Assembly (NCBI RefSeq): GCF_016862315.1
Contig: NZ_BOMS01000008.1
Span: 1-46,237, forward strand
Reading direction: 5' to 3'
Length of the DNA stretch: 46,237 nucleotides
Source of the DNA: Actinoplanes palleronii
Lineage (GTDB): Bacteria; Actinomycetota; Actinomycetes; Mycobacteriales; Micromonosporaceae
Under the pieces are notes generated by a model, which saw only the letters and a program-made list of their open reading frames with translations, was not told the DNA's origin and did not search any database. Position 1 is the stretch's first letter. Each line of letters begins with the position of its first letter. Of the stretch, positions 7,753 to 15,992 are shown piece by piece. The position numbers were made by a program, and so were the translations under genes.

Positions 7753-9453
7753 GTGCTTGCCCCGGGAATCGTGCTCAACGGTCGTTACCAGCTGACCCAA
7801 CGGATCGCCGCGGGCGGGATGGGCGAGGTCTGGCGTGGCGCCGACCGGCTGCTGAACCGCGAGGTCGCGGTCAAGGTGGTGCTGCCCGGCCTGATGGCCG
7901 ACCGGGAGTTCATCACCCGGTTCCGCTCCGAGGCGCGGATGATGGCCCAGCTGCGCCACCCCGGGATCGTCCAGGTCTACGACTACGGCGAGAACGCGGT
8001 CGTCGGCAACGACCGGTTCGACTACATGGTGATGGAGTACATCGACGGCATCTCGCTGTCGAAGAAGGTCCAGGACGCCGGGCGGCTCAGCCCGGCCGAG
8101 ACCATGGCCATCACCGCGGGGGTCGCCGACGCGCTGCACGCCGCGCACCAGTCCGGCATCATCCACCGCGACGTGAAACCGGCGAACCTGCTGGTCCGGC
8201 CGGGCGGCGCGATCGTGCTGGTCGACTTCGGCGTGGCCCGGTCGGTCGGGGTCACCGGGATCACCAGCACCAACGTGGTGATGGGCTCGGTGCACTACAT
8301 GGCGCCGGAACAGGCCGAGGGCAAGCCGGTCACGGCCGCCACCGACGTGTACGCGCTGGGCGCGGTCGCCTTCCACTGCCTGACCGGCCGGCCGCCCTAC
8401 GTCGGCGACAACCCCCTCGCGATCCTCGGGCAACTGGTGCACGGCCAGCCGCCGGTGCTGCCGCCGGACGTGCCGCGCGGGGTGGCGGCGGTGGTGATGC
8501 GGGCGCTGGCGAAGGACCCGGCGCAGCGGTTCCCGAGCGGAGCGGCGCTGGCCGACGCGGCGCGCAACGCGGGCCGGGCGCCGAACGGCGGCGCCTTCGG
8601 GCCCGGCGGGCCCACCGGCCAGCAGACCCGGCCCTTCCCCGGACCGCCGCCCTCGTCCGGCGCCTACCCGGCTTCCCGGCCGTCCGGCGCCTACCAGCCC
8701 ATGCGGCCCTCGGGCGCCTACCCGGCCGCACGGCCCTCCGGTGCCTACGCGGCCGGCGCGGCCTCCGTCCCGCCCGCCTATCCGGGCGGCGGCACCGGCT
8801 CCTACCCCGGTGACGTGCCGTCCGACGGCTACCAGGCGGCCGCCGAGCCGCCGGCCAAGCGCCGCAACGTCGCCGTGCTCGCCGCGCTGGCCCTGGTGCT
8901 GGCCGGCGGTGGTGTCCTGGCCGCGTTCTGGCCCGACTCCAGCAACGCGGACACCACCGGCAGCCCGACCACCACGCAGGCCGCCGACACCCCGCAGCAA
9001 CCGGCGGGCGACGACGACGAGGCGGAGCCGACTCCGTCGAAGTCCCGCAAGCGCACCCCGAAGCCGAGCCCGTCGTCGGCCAGCCCCGAGCCGTCGGAGT
9101 CCTCCGCGCCGGCGGTGCCCGCGGCCGACCCGCGCGACGTGTGCGACGGCGACTTCCAGGTGCTCGACCAGGCGCCGCTGAAGAACGCCTCGGGCGTCCT
9201 GAGGGGCACGGTCTACCTGCTCGTGCGTGCCGCCGACAACACCACCTGCGTGGTCACCGTGAAGGACCCCGCCGACGGCAAGAAGGCGGTGGCCTCGGCC
9301 TTCCTCGAGCTGCAGGGCAGCCCCCGGAAGACCGCCGGTGGCACGATCAAGGACTTCGCCGGGCCGGTCATCGAGGTCGCCCAGGACGTCTGCGTGAAGT
9401 GGGGCGGCTCGATCGGGGCGGCGACGTTCGAGAGTGAGTTCGACCGCTGCTGA
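7753..9453 (+). CDS. Transmembrane Ser/Thr protein kinase (PknB-like)
   Basis: A eukaryotic-type kinase of 566 residues. The kinase domain spans about 10-270: glycine loop AAGGMGEVW, catalytic Lys41 in AVKVV, HRDVKPANLL catalytic loop, DFGVARS, and the APEQ activation-segment end. A Pro/Ser/Gly linker follows with repeated PSGAYP units, then a single membrane helix (NVAVLAALALVLAGGGVLAAFW). The extracellular part begins with a Ser/Thr/Pro/Glu-rich stalk and ends in a domain of about 110 residues with three cysteines (DVCDGDF, TTCVVTV, DVCVKW) that could sense a wall ligand. No PASTA repeats are present. A TAGCAT box 7 bp before the GTG start suggests a leaderless mRNA. Confidence 0.92.
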   Translation: MLAPGIVLNGRYQLTQRIAAGGMGEVWRGADRLLNREVAVKVVLPGLMADREFITRFRSEARMMAQLRHPGIVQVYDYGENAVVGNDRFDYMVMEYIDGISLSKKVQDAGRLSPAETMAITAGVADALHAAHQSGIIHRDVKPANLLVRPGGAIVLVDFGVARSVGVTGITSTNVVMGSVHYMAPEQAEGKPVTAATDVYALGAVAFHCLTGRPPYVGDNPLAILGQLVHGQPPVLPPDVPRGVAAVVMRALAKDPAQRFPSGAALADAARNAGRAPNGGAFGPGGPTGQQTRPFPGPPPSSGAYPASRPSGAYQPMRPSGAYPAARPSGAYAAGAASVPPAYPGGGTGSYPGDVPSDGYQAAAEPPAKRRNVAVLAALALVLAGGGVLAAFWPDSSNADTTGSPTTTQAADTPQQPAGDDDEAEPTPSKSRKRTPKPSPSSASPEPSESSAPAVPAADPRDVCDGDFQVLDQAPLKNASGVLRGTVYLLVRAADNTTCVVTVKDPADGKKAVASAFLELQGSPRKTAGGTIKDFAGPVIEVAQDVCVKWGGSIGAATFESEFDRC

Positions 9454-9508
9454 CGCCCGGACCCGCCTGATTCCTCAACGTCGCCGCCCGGCAGCCGATC
9501 AGGGCGGC

Positions 9509-10282
9509 ATGACGGGCGATGGTGTGCGGCAGAAGATGCGAGCGCGGGCCGCGCTGGTCGGCCTCGCGCTCGGTGTGGTGGCGCTGGCCGGCTGCGCGAT
9601 GGCCGGGGTCTCCGACCCGTGGGCGATCGGCGTGCTCACCGCGTTCGACCTGCTGCTGCTCGCGGCGTGCGTCCGGCCCCTGTTCGGCGACGACACCGAC
9701 CAGCCCGGCGAGCTCGAGCCACGGCTCGACGGCCTGACCGGGCTGCCGGACCGGCGGGCGCTGACCGCGGTGGTGGAGCGGACCCTGCCGGTCGCCGACA
9801 GCGACCAGGAGCCGGCCGGGCTGCTGGTGTTCGGCGTGCACGAGCTCGCGGACGTCACCGACACCCTCGGCCCGGCGATCGGCGACCTGCTGCTGAAGGA
9901 GGTCGCGGCCCGGCTGGCGGCCGCGGTCCGGGACACCGACACGGTCGGCCGGCTCGGCGACGACGAGTTCGCCGTGCTGCTCCCCCAGGTCGGCTCGGCG
10001 CCGGCCTGTCTGGACACCGCGCGCCGGCTGCTGGACCTGGTGCGGGGCCCGGCCGACCTGGACGGATACCAGGTCCGGATCAGCGCCGCGGTCGGCGCCG
10101 CGGTCTATCCGGTGCACGCCGCGACGACAACCGAGCTTTTCGTACGGGCCGAGACCGCGCTGCGGGCCGCGAGCCGGTCCCGGGACGGTGCCGCGCTCTA
10201 CGAGGTCGGCGTGGAAGGCGACCTGCGGCCCCGGAACGAGATCGACAGCCGGGAGCACCGGCCGGCCCTGCCCTCCCGCTGA
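9509..10282 (+). CDS. Membrane-linked diguanylate cyclase (GGDEF domain)
   Basis: About 257 residues: two hydrophobic N-terminal segments (AALVGLALGVVALAGCAMAGV and WAIGVLTAFDLLLLAACV), then a GGDEF domain beginning LDGLTGLPDRRAL. The active-site signature is GDDEF in RLGDDEFAVLLPQ, compatible with cyclase activity. An RxxD product-inhibition site, RDTD, lies exactly five residues before it, as in feedback-controlled enzymes. It should make cyclic di-GMP from GTP at the membrane. The start at ATG 9509 is preferred because the earlier in-frame start overlaps the kinase gene and adds unstructured sequence. It lies 55 bp after the kinase and may be co-transcribed. Confidence 0.85.
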   Translation: MTGDGVRQKMRARAALVGLALGVVALAGCAMAGVSDPWAIGVLTAFDLLLLAACVRPLFGDDTDQPGELEPRLDGLTGLPDRRALTAVVERTLPVADSDQEPAGLLVFGVHELADVTDTLGPAIGDLLLKEVAARLAAAVRDTDTVGRLGDDEFAVLLPQVGSAPACLDTARRLLDLVRGPADLDGYQVRISAAVGAAVYPVHAATTTELFVRAETALRAASRSRDGAALYEVGVEGDLRPRNEIDSREHRPALPSR

Positions 10283-10394
10283 CCGGTCAGATCCGGTCGA
10301 TCTCGGTGAGGTCGATGTCGATGGGGAACGGCATTCAACCCCTCACGACAGCCTTGCCCATGCTGAGGCCGACCTGCGCAGGTCCGGCGCGAAC

Positions 10395-12422
10395 TCAGCC
10401 GAGAAGCTCCGGGCGCTGCCACTTCTCGCCGCGGACGTGGTGGTCCAGGAACGCCAGCACGGTGGCGTACCAGACCTTCGCGTGCTCCGGGGTGAGCACC
10501 CAGTGGTTCTCGTCCGGGAAGAACAGGAACTTGTGCGGGGTCACGCCGTCCTGGTCCGTCGACCGGGACAGCAGGTCCCACCACAGCCGCAGCGCCTCGC
10601 CGATCGGTACGCGGTAGTCCTTGTCGCCGTGGATGACCAGCATCGGCGTGGTGATCTCGTCGGCGAACCGGTGCGGCGAGTTCACCTCCATCACCTCCCG
10701 GGTCATCTCCCGGGCCCAGTAGAACGCCGTGTCGGTGGTCCCCCACATCTGGTCGAGCGACCACAGCGAGGCGTGCGTGACGATCGCCGCGAACCGGTCG
10801 GTGTGCCCGGCGATCCAGTTGGCCATGTAGCCGCCGAAGCTGCCACCCATCGCCGCGGTCCGGGTCGCGTCGACGTCGGCGCGCTGCTCGGTGGCGTCGG
10901 TCAGCGCGAGCAGGTCGGTGTACGGTGCGGCGCCCCACGCGCCCCAGCCCCGCCGGATGAACTCGTGACCGTAGCCGGTGGAGAGCGCCGGGTCGGGCAG
11001 CAGCACGGCGTACCCCCGGGCCACCGCGATCCACGGGTTCCAGCGCCACGACCAGGAGTTCCAGGAGCCCAGCGGGCCACCGTGGATCCACAGCAGCAGC
11101 GGGGCGGGCCGCTCCGGACCGGCCTCGGCGGGCAGGGCGAGCCAGGCGCGCAGCGGGGTGCCGTCCGCGGCCGTGGTGGTCACCTCGGTCACCCGGCCCG
11201 GAACCGGCGTCTCCGCCACCGGCCCCGGCAGGCGGTCCACCGTGCCGGCCCCGTCGAGCGCGACCCGGACCGGGGCGGGCGCGCTGTCGATCGCCGAGCG
11301 CAGCGCGTAGACCCAGCGCCCGTCCGGTGACACCTCCGCGTCGGTGTAGCTCCCGTCGTCCGGGGTCAGCCGGGACACCGCACCGCTGGTCGCGTCCACC
11401 CGCCACAGCGGCGCGCGCCCGCCGTCGTCGGCGGCCACCACCAGCGCGGTGCCGTCCGGTGTCCAGCGGATGGCGTCCGGCCAGCGGTCCCACGCCGCGG
11501 TCAGGTCCCGGACCGGGCCACCGGCCAGCGGGAGCACGGCCAGCCAGCGGTCGCCGGGGTCCGACGCGGTGGACCGCCGGTAGACGACCACCGCGACCGA
11601 CGTCCCGTCCGGCGAGATCCGCGGCGAGGTGTACTCGTGGCCCGGGTCGCCGGCCAGGGTGCGGCGCTCACCGGTCGCCACGTCGATCGCGACGACGGTC
11701 TCGCGCTGCGACCCCGCCGCCTCGGCCACCGTCCACACCGCGACGACGGTGCGCCCGTCCGGTGCGACGTCCCAGGTCGCCTCGTCGAAGAGCGCGCGGC
11801 CGACGTGCCCGGTGAGGTCACGCAGTTCCAGAGGCGCTTCCCCGGCCGGCGCCGGCTCGGCGGTCAGCAGGCGGAGGCGGTCCGGGCCGAAGGCGTGGTC
11901 CCAGTACCGGATCGGCAGTTCCTCGTACAGGACAGCGTTGACGCCGGTGTCCTTGCGCTTGGCCCGGGCCTCCTTGTCCGCGGCCGGGTCGGCGGCGGAC
12001 GGCATCAGCGACGACCCGAACACCAGCGTCCCGGACCGGCTGACCACCACTCCCCGGACGCCGCCGGGCGGCGCGGCCACCACCCGGGCGTCGCCACCGG
12101 CGGCCGGTTGCAGCCACAGCGCTGTCCCCGGCTCGCCGTCCGGGTCGCCCACGGGGTCCGGGCGGGCCGAGGTGAACAGCAGGTCCCCGCCGGGGGTGAA
12201 GGCCGCCACCGACTCACCCCTGGTGCTGCGGGTCAGCCGCCGGGCCGGATGCTCACCGGCCGGGTCGACCTCCCACAGCGCCGTGGCGTACCGGTTCTTC
12301 TTCGGCTCCGGGGTCGCCACGCCGACGACCAGCCGGCGGCCGTCCGGGGACAGCCGCAGACCGGTGACCCGGGGCAGGGCCGCGTAGGCGTCCAGGTCGG
12401 CAAAGGCATCGATGATCACCAT
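10395..12422 (-). CDS. S9-family (prolyl oligopeptidase-type) peptidase
   Basis: A 675-residue cytoplasmic serine peptidase of the acylaminoacyl-peptidase/DPP-like S9 group. The N-terminal two thirds form a WD-like beta-propeller with recurring SPDGRxLV, SPDGTSVAVV and TPDGTALVV blades. The C-terminal third is the alpha/beta-hydrolase: WIHGGPLGSWNSW, nucleophile GGSFGGYMANW, acid HGDKDYRVP, and His in FPDENHWV. The family cleaves short or N-acylated peptides. There is no signal peptide. The gene follows the repeat-rich secreted protein gene by 44 bp on the same strand. Between its stop and the GGDEF gene (10283-10394) I see only non-coding sequence. Confidence 0.92.
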   Translation of the reverse strand: MVIIDAFADLDAYAALPRVTGLRLSPDGRRLVVGVATPEPKKNRYATALWEVDPAGEHPARRLTRSTRGESVAAFTPGGDLLFTSARPDPVGDPDGEPGTALWLQPAAGGDARVVAAPPGGVRGVVVSRSGTLVFGSSLMPSAADPAADKEARAKRKDTGVNAVLYEELPIRYWDHAFGPDRLRLLTAEPAPAGEAPLELRDLTGHVGRALFDEATWDVAPDGRTVVAVWTVAEAAGSQRETVVAIDVATGERRTLAGDPGHEYTSPRISPDGTSVAVVVYRRSTASDPGDRWLAVLPLAGGPVRDLTAAWDRWPDAIRWTPDGTALVVAADDGGRAPLWRVDATSGAVSRLTPDDGSYTDAEVSPDGRWVYALRSAIDSAPAPVRVALDGAGTVDRLPGPVAETPVPGRVTEVTTTAADGTPLRAWLALPAEAGPERPAPLLLWIHGGPLGSWNSWSWRWNPWIAVARGYAVLLPDPALSTGYGHEFIRRGWGAWGAAPYTDLLALTDATEQRADVDATRTAAMGGSFGGYMANWIAGHTDRFAAIVTHASLWSLDQMWGTTDTAFYWAREMTREVMEVNSPHRFADEITTPMLVIHGDKDYRVPIGEALRLWWDLLSRSTDQDGVTPHKFLFFPDENHWVLTPEHAKVWYATVLAFLDHHVRGEKWQRPELLG

Positions 12423-12466
12423 GTCTTTCTACCACCGCGCGGGCGCCCCGGGGCCCGCTCGGCGGA

Positions 12467-13021
12467 TCAGTCGTCCGAGCCGTGGCCGCGCCCACCCTTG
12501 TCGTCGGAGCCGTGCTCGCTCCGGTGATCCGAGCCGTGGCCCCGGCCGCGGTGGTCGTCGCCCTTCTCCGAACTGCGGCTCCGCGAGCCGCCCTTGTCGT
12601 CACCGGGCTCGGCGTGGCGGGTGCGGGAACCACCCTTGTCATCGCCAGGCTCGGCGTGGCGGGTGCGGGTGCCGCCCTTGTCGTCGCCAGGCTCGGCGTG
12701 GCGGGTGCGGGAACCACCCTTGTCGTCGCCGGCCTCCGATCGCTTCCGGTCACCACCGTGATCGTCCACCCGACCCGAAGCCGACGGGGACGCCGATCGC
12801 TTCCGGTCACCACCGTGGTCATCCACCCGGCCCGAAGCCGAAGCGGAGGCCGAGGGCGAGGCCGAGGGCGACACCGAAGCGGACGCCGACACCGAGGCCG
12901 ACGGCGACGCCGAGGACCGCGGGCTGTCGTCGGCCCCGTCGGACGCCAGCGCCGTCCCGGCCAGCCCGAGAACGGTGAGAGCGCCGGCCGCGAGCGCCAC
13001 AGCGGTACGAATCTTGTTCAT
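12467..13021 (-). CDS. Secreted low-complexity repeat protein
   Basis: A 184-residue exported protein of unknown function. Residues 1-26 are a signal peptide (MNKIRTAVALAAGALTVLGL then AGTALA). The mature chain starts with a Ser/Ala/Pro run (SASPSASVSASASV), then two copies of VDDHGGDRKRSASPSASGR (57-bp repeat), then four copies of a 14-residue unit like EPGDDKGGSRTRHA (42-bp repeat). It ends in a His/Gly/Asp/Arg tail (GHGSDHRSEHGSDD). The alternating acidic, basic and His residues suggest a disordered, possibly metal- or polyanion-binding wall protein; that is inference. A strong GGAGG ribosome site precedes ATG 13021, which excludes the longer open frame. Confidence 0.8.
   Translation of the reverse strand: MNKIRTAVALAAGALTVLGLAGTALASDGADDSPRSSASPSASVSASASVSPSASPSASASASGRVDDHGGDRKRSASPSASGRVDDHGGDRKRSEAGDDKGGSRTRHAEPGDDKGGTRTRHAEPGDDKGGSRTRHAEPGDDKGGSRSRSSEKGDDHRGRGHGSDHRSEHGSDDKGGRGHGSDD
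12591..12735 (-). repeat. 42-bp in-frame tandem repeat
   Basis: About 3.4 copies of a 42-bp unit start at 12591, 12633, 12675 and 12717, each encoding 14 residues of the secreted repeat protein. A second, 57-bp duplication begins at 12736 and 12793. The copies are nearly identical, so copy number may vary between strains. Confidence 0.8.
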
Positions 13022-13117
13022 CTCAAAACCTCCAGGTCGATCTGACCTGCAAAGAATCGCGCCCGGAGACCTATCGGCACGCTGTCCGACCGTTAAGGCC
13101 CGGCTAAGAACCGATCC

Positions 13118-13343
13118 CTTCCGGTCACTGCCACACCCTTTTTCGGTACGAATGTCGGGCGACCGCCCGCAGGCTACAAGCCGAGTCCCGTGGTGGTCTC
13201 GCGCGACGCCGCCCCCACTCCCGACCGCAGCGCGCCCCCAGGCCCCGGCTGGCGCTGAGGGGCCCCTCAACAGCCCGGAGACACCCCTCACCACCAGCCG
13301 GGCCCGGAAGCGCACCGCGGCCCGGGGTGGCGGTGGCCTCGCG
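13118..13343 (+). repeat. Dispersed intergenic repeat, copy B
   Basis: It begins CTTCCGGTCA and TTTTTCGGTACG, then CCGCAGGCTACAAGCCGAG, GACCGCAGCGCG and a hairpin tail at 13247-13299 (GGCTGG..TGAGGGG / CCCCTCA..CCAGCC, imperfect). It fills the 325-bp gap between the repeat-protein gene and the PH-like gene. A short stem CAGGTC-GATCT-GACCTG (13033-13049) lies in the 5' leader of the repeat-protein gene. Confidence 0.7.
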
Positions 13344-13346
13344 GGG

Positions 13347-13928
13347 TCAGGCGAGCGGGGTCCAGGTGCGCTGGTAGGTGCCCAGCCAGCGGTGGGGGGC
13401 GTAGGAGCGGACCGCCTGCTCGATCCGGGCCGGGACCGCTGACGCGTCCGGCATCGGGAGGCGGAACCGTTCGGACGGCAGGCCCGGGTGCGGCGGCGGC
13501 TCGGTGGCCGGGCGCAGGCCCGCGACCCGGTCGGTCAGGTCGACACCGGGTGCCGGGAAGAACTCCAGCACGTGGCCCTGGCGGCGGACCCCCTCGGGCA
13601 GCGGCACCTTCTGCGGGGCGGGGTTGACCTTGTAGGCGATGCCGACGCCGACCAGGTCGGACCAGGGGATGCCGTGGATGCCTGCCTGGTCGACGGTGAC
13701 ACCGGTCCGGCCGAGGAGCTTCGGCGCGAAGATCACCAGGGCACCGAACGGGATCAGGAACAGGAACGTGCAGACCCAGGCCAGGAACCGGGTCGTCGGG
13801 TCGTCGCCGCCGACCAGGTGCTCCTCCGGGTTGACCGCGGCCATCAGCGCCGCGAACCCGAAGAAACCGGACCCGAGCACCCCGCCCGCCCAGACCCGGA
13901 AATTACCCTGACGGAAGTCGATGTACAT
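13347..13928 (-). CDS. Two-helix membrane protein with PH-like domain
   Basis: A 193-residue membrane protein with two hydrophobic segments near the N-terminus (WAGGVLGSGFFGFAALMAAV and FLAWVCTFLFLIPFGALVIFA). A soluble beta-rich part follows (RTGVTVDQAGIHGIPWSDLVGVGIAYK), a pattern typical of small bacterial PH-like membrane proteins in which a strand, turn and IPWSD motif follow the second helix. No catalytic motif is seen. The function is unknown. It lies 22 bp downstream of the methyltransferase gene on the same strand and could be its last operon partner. Confidence 0.75.
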   Translation of the reverse strand: MYIDFRQGNFRVWAGGVLGSGFFGFAALMAAVNPEEHLVGGDDPTTRFLAWVCTFLFLIPFGALVIFAPKLLGRTGVTVDQAGIHGIPWSDLVGVGIAYKVNPAPQKVPLPEGVRRQGHVLEFFPAPGVDLTDRVAGLRPATEPPPHPGLPSERFRLPMPDASAVPARIEQAVRSYAPHRWLGTYQRTWTPLA

Positions 13929-13950
13929 CCGCGCGATGATAGCCGCGCGG

Positions 13951-14694
13951 TCAGCGGCAGGCGGCCAGCGCGGCGTGGCGGCCTTCGCGCCAGAGCGCTC
14001 CGGCTTCGCCGAATCCGGCGGTCCGGGCCGCGGCGGCGTGCCAGCTCAGCCCGGCCGTGAAACCCGCCGGCGGACGATCGCGGAACAGCGCGGCGCGGGC
14101 GTCCATCAGGCCGCCGATCTCCGGTACGGCGGACAGCTCACTCCACCACCGCGCCCAGGCGAGTTCGGCGGCCGCCTCGCCGGGGCCGGGGTCGAGCACC
14201 CGCATCAGCCCGGGCAGCCCGTCGTCGGGCATCAGGTCGGCGACGACGAGCACTCCGCCGGGCGCGAGCGCCTCCCGGGCCGCGGCGTAGAGCGCGTGGA
14301 TCGCGGCCGGGGACAGGTAGTGCACGGTCATCACCGCGGTGATCAGGTCGTGGCCGCCGCCGGCGCGGGCCGTCCACGCGGTCGAGGCGAGGTCGGCGCC
14401 GACCACCCCGATCACGTCGGGCAGGCCGGCCCGGGCCAGTTCGAGCAGCACCGGGTCCAGGTCGACGAGGGTGACCGTGGCCTCCGGCCAGCGGGCGGCC
14501 ATCCGTTCGGCGAGCAGTCCCGGGCCGCCGCCGAGGTCGAGCACCCGGCGCGGCGGGCCACCGCGCAGCGCCTCGACCGCGGTGCCGAGCGCCCGTTCCA
14601 GGCCGGCCAGGCCGGGGATGAAGCCGGTCATCATCGCGTCCCAGGTGCTGCGCCAGGCGGCGACGCGCACCGGGTCGAGAGCGATCGGGGTCAT
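13951..14694 (-). CDS. Class I SAM-dependent methyltransferase
   Basis: A 247-residue Rossmann-fold methyltransferase. Motif I is VLDLGGGPGLLAERM. The acidic post-I residue lies in VTLVDLDPVLLELAR and the motif IV region is HDLITAVMTVHYLSP. The substrate is not predictable; the fold resembles small-molecule methyltransferases of the O- or N-type. ATG 14694 is chosen because the open frame upstream starts with a TTG inside the intergenic dyad. It is the fourth gene of the PLP-enzyme cluster but is set off by a 119-bp gap with its own regulatory-looking sequence, so it may have its own promoter. Confidence 0.85.
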   Translation of the reverse strand: MTPIALDPVRVAAWRSTWDAMMTGFIPGLAGLERALGTAVEALRGGPPRRVLDLGGGPGLLAERMAARWPEATVTLVDLDPVLLELARAGLPDVIGVVGADLASTAWTARAGGGHDLITAVMTVHYLSPAAIHALYAAAREALAPGGVLVVADLMPDDGLPGLMRVLDPGPGEAAAELAWARWWSELSAVPEIGGLMDARAALFRDRPPAGFTAGLSWHAAAARTAGFGEAGALWREGRHAALAACR

Positions 14695-14781
14695 GGCGGC
14701 TGCTTTCGTGGCTCCACGGCGTCGTGTCCCGGAACCCGCCGGTCGACGGCACGCGGCGGGGCTCCGGAACACATTCTGAAA

Positions 14782-14796
14782 TGACAACCGTTTCTA
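14782..14796. promoter_or_regulatory. Possible Zur/Fur-like box before the methyltransferase gene
   Basis: TGACAACCGTTTCTA shares its first seven bases with TGACAACGAGTTTCA, found upstream of the first gene of the same cluster (18768-18782). Both loosely resemble actinobacterial Zur boxes (TGAAAATGATTTTCA type), but the match is weak. They may be the binding site of one shared regulator. Confidence 0.3.
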
Positions 14797-14813
14797 ACAG
14801 AACGGGGCGGCGT

Positions 14814-15992
14814 TCAGTCGTGATTCAGCGCGGCGAGCCGCTCGAGCAGGCGGTCGATCTCGGCGGGTGAGTTGTGCACGTGCAGGCTCACCCGTACCGA
14901 AGAGGTCTTCTCCCCCTCGTCTCCCTGGCAGTGGCCGTCGGCCCGGACCAGCAGGCCGTCCGCGGCCAGGATGAAACCGAGGTCGTTGGAGCCGATCGTG
15001 CGGTGCCGGAACGTGACGATGCCCTGCCGGCGCTGTGTCGCGGAGGCCGCCGCGAGACTGCTCTGACAGCCGAGCACCTGATAGGCGTCCAGCTCGGCCA
15101 GACCCGCGGTGAGCCGGGCGCCGAGGTCGCGGGTCCACCGCTCGATCCGGTCGACGCCGGCCGCGTCCAGCCAGTCCAGCGCCGCGACCAGGCTGACGAT
15201 GCCGCTGGTGTTCGGGGTGCCGCGCCAGCCGGCCTCGGCATACGCCGGTCCGCGCCGGTTGCCGGACCAGATCGCGCCGGTGCCGGGCAGGGCGAGGGCC
15301 TTGTGGCCGGAGAAGACCAGGAAGTCGACGTCCAGCGCGGCCAGCGAGATCGGCAGGTGCCCGACGCTCTGCGCGGCGTCCAGGCAGATCGGCACGCCCG
15401 GTCCGGCCGCCGCGCGCAGCCGGGACACGTGCATGTCGTTGCCGTAGACGTGGTGCACGTGGGTGGCGGCGATCAGCCGGGTCCGCGGGGTGACCAGCCG
15501 GGCCAGGCGGGCGGCGTCGTAGTCGTGGGCGTCGTCGTACGGCATGGCGCGCAGGGTGACGTGGGCGCCGCGGGCGCGGGCCAGGGCGGCGGCCTCCTGC
15601 CAGGGCACGATGTTCGCGTTGTGGTCGGCGTACGGGACCACGATCTCGTCGCCGTCGCGCAGCTGCGGGGCGAGCCAGTCCCGGGCCACGGCGCGCAGGC
15701 CCTCGGTGGCGCCGCTGACGAAGTGCACCCCGGAGCGGTCCGGAGCCGGGTCGCCGAGGAAGACGCGCACCCGGTCACGGGCCTGTTCGATCCGGGCCGT
15801 GGTGCGGTTGGCCCAGGGGTACGTGCCCCGGGCGGCGTTGGCGTTCTCGCCGGTCAGGTAGTCGAGCACGGCGTCCAGGACGGGTTGCGGCTTCTGCGAG
15901 GTGGCCGCGCTGTCCAGGTAGGCCACGTCCGGGTGGCCGGTGACGATCGGGAAGTGGGCGCGCAGCTCCCGCTGCCAGGCCGGGTCAGTCAC
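14814..15992 (-). CDS. Class V aminotransferase-fold enzyme, cysteine-desulfurase-like
   Basis: A 392-residue PLP enzyme of the SufS/CsdA branch. PLP-binding features are SGATEGLR (93-100), Asp205 in LDAAQSVGH and Schiff-base Lys231 in FSGHKALALPGTG. The position that holds the persulfide Cys in SufS (RxGHHCAxP) here reads ADGHCQG, so Cys355 is kept but the surrounding loop is altered. It could remove sulfur from cysteine, or act as a specialised lyase or epimerase on a pathway intermediate. It starts at a GTG that overlaps the stop of the rhodanese-fusion gene by 8 bp, so the two products are made together. No SufU/IscU partner is present. Confidence 0.85.
   Translation of the reverse strand: MTDPAWQRELRAHFPIVTGHPDVAYLDSAATSQKPQPVLDAVLDYLTGENANAARGTYPWANRTTARIEQARDRVRVFLGDPAPDRSGVHFVSGATEGLRAVARDWLAPQLRDGDEIVVPYADHNANIVPWQEAAALARARGAHVTLRAMPYDDAHDYDAARLARLVTPRTRLIAATHVHHVYGNDMHVSRLRAAAGPGVPICLDAAQSVGHLPISLAALDVDFLVFSGHKALALPGTGAIWSGNRRGPAYAEAGWRGTPNTSGIVSLVAALDWLDAAGVDRIERWTRDLGARLTAGLAELDAYQVLGCQSSLAAASATQRRQGIVTFRHRTIGSNDLGFILAADGLLVRADGHCQGDEGEKTSSVRVSLHVHNSPAEIDRLLERLAALNHD

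Noticed and set aside
10289..10334. Tiny minus-strand frames MGKAVVRG and MPFPIDIDLTEIDRI just after the S9 gene
   Set aside because: Two adjoining short frames with no known match; could be leader remnants, but there is not enough evidence to call them genes.
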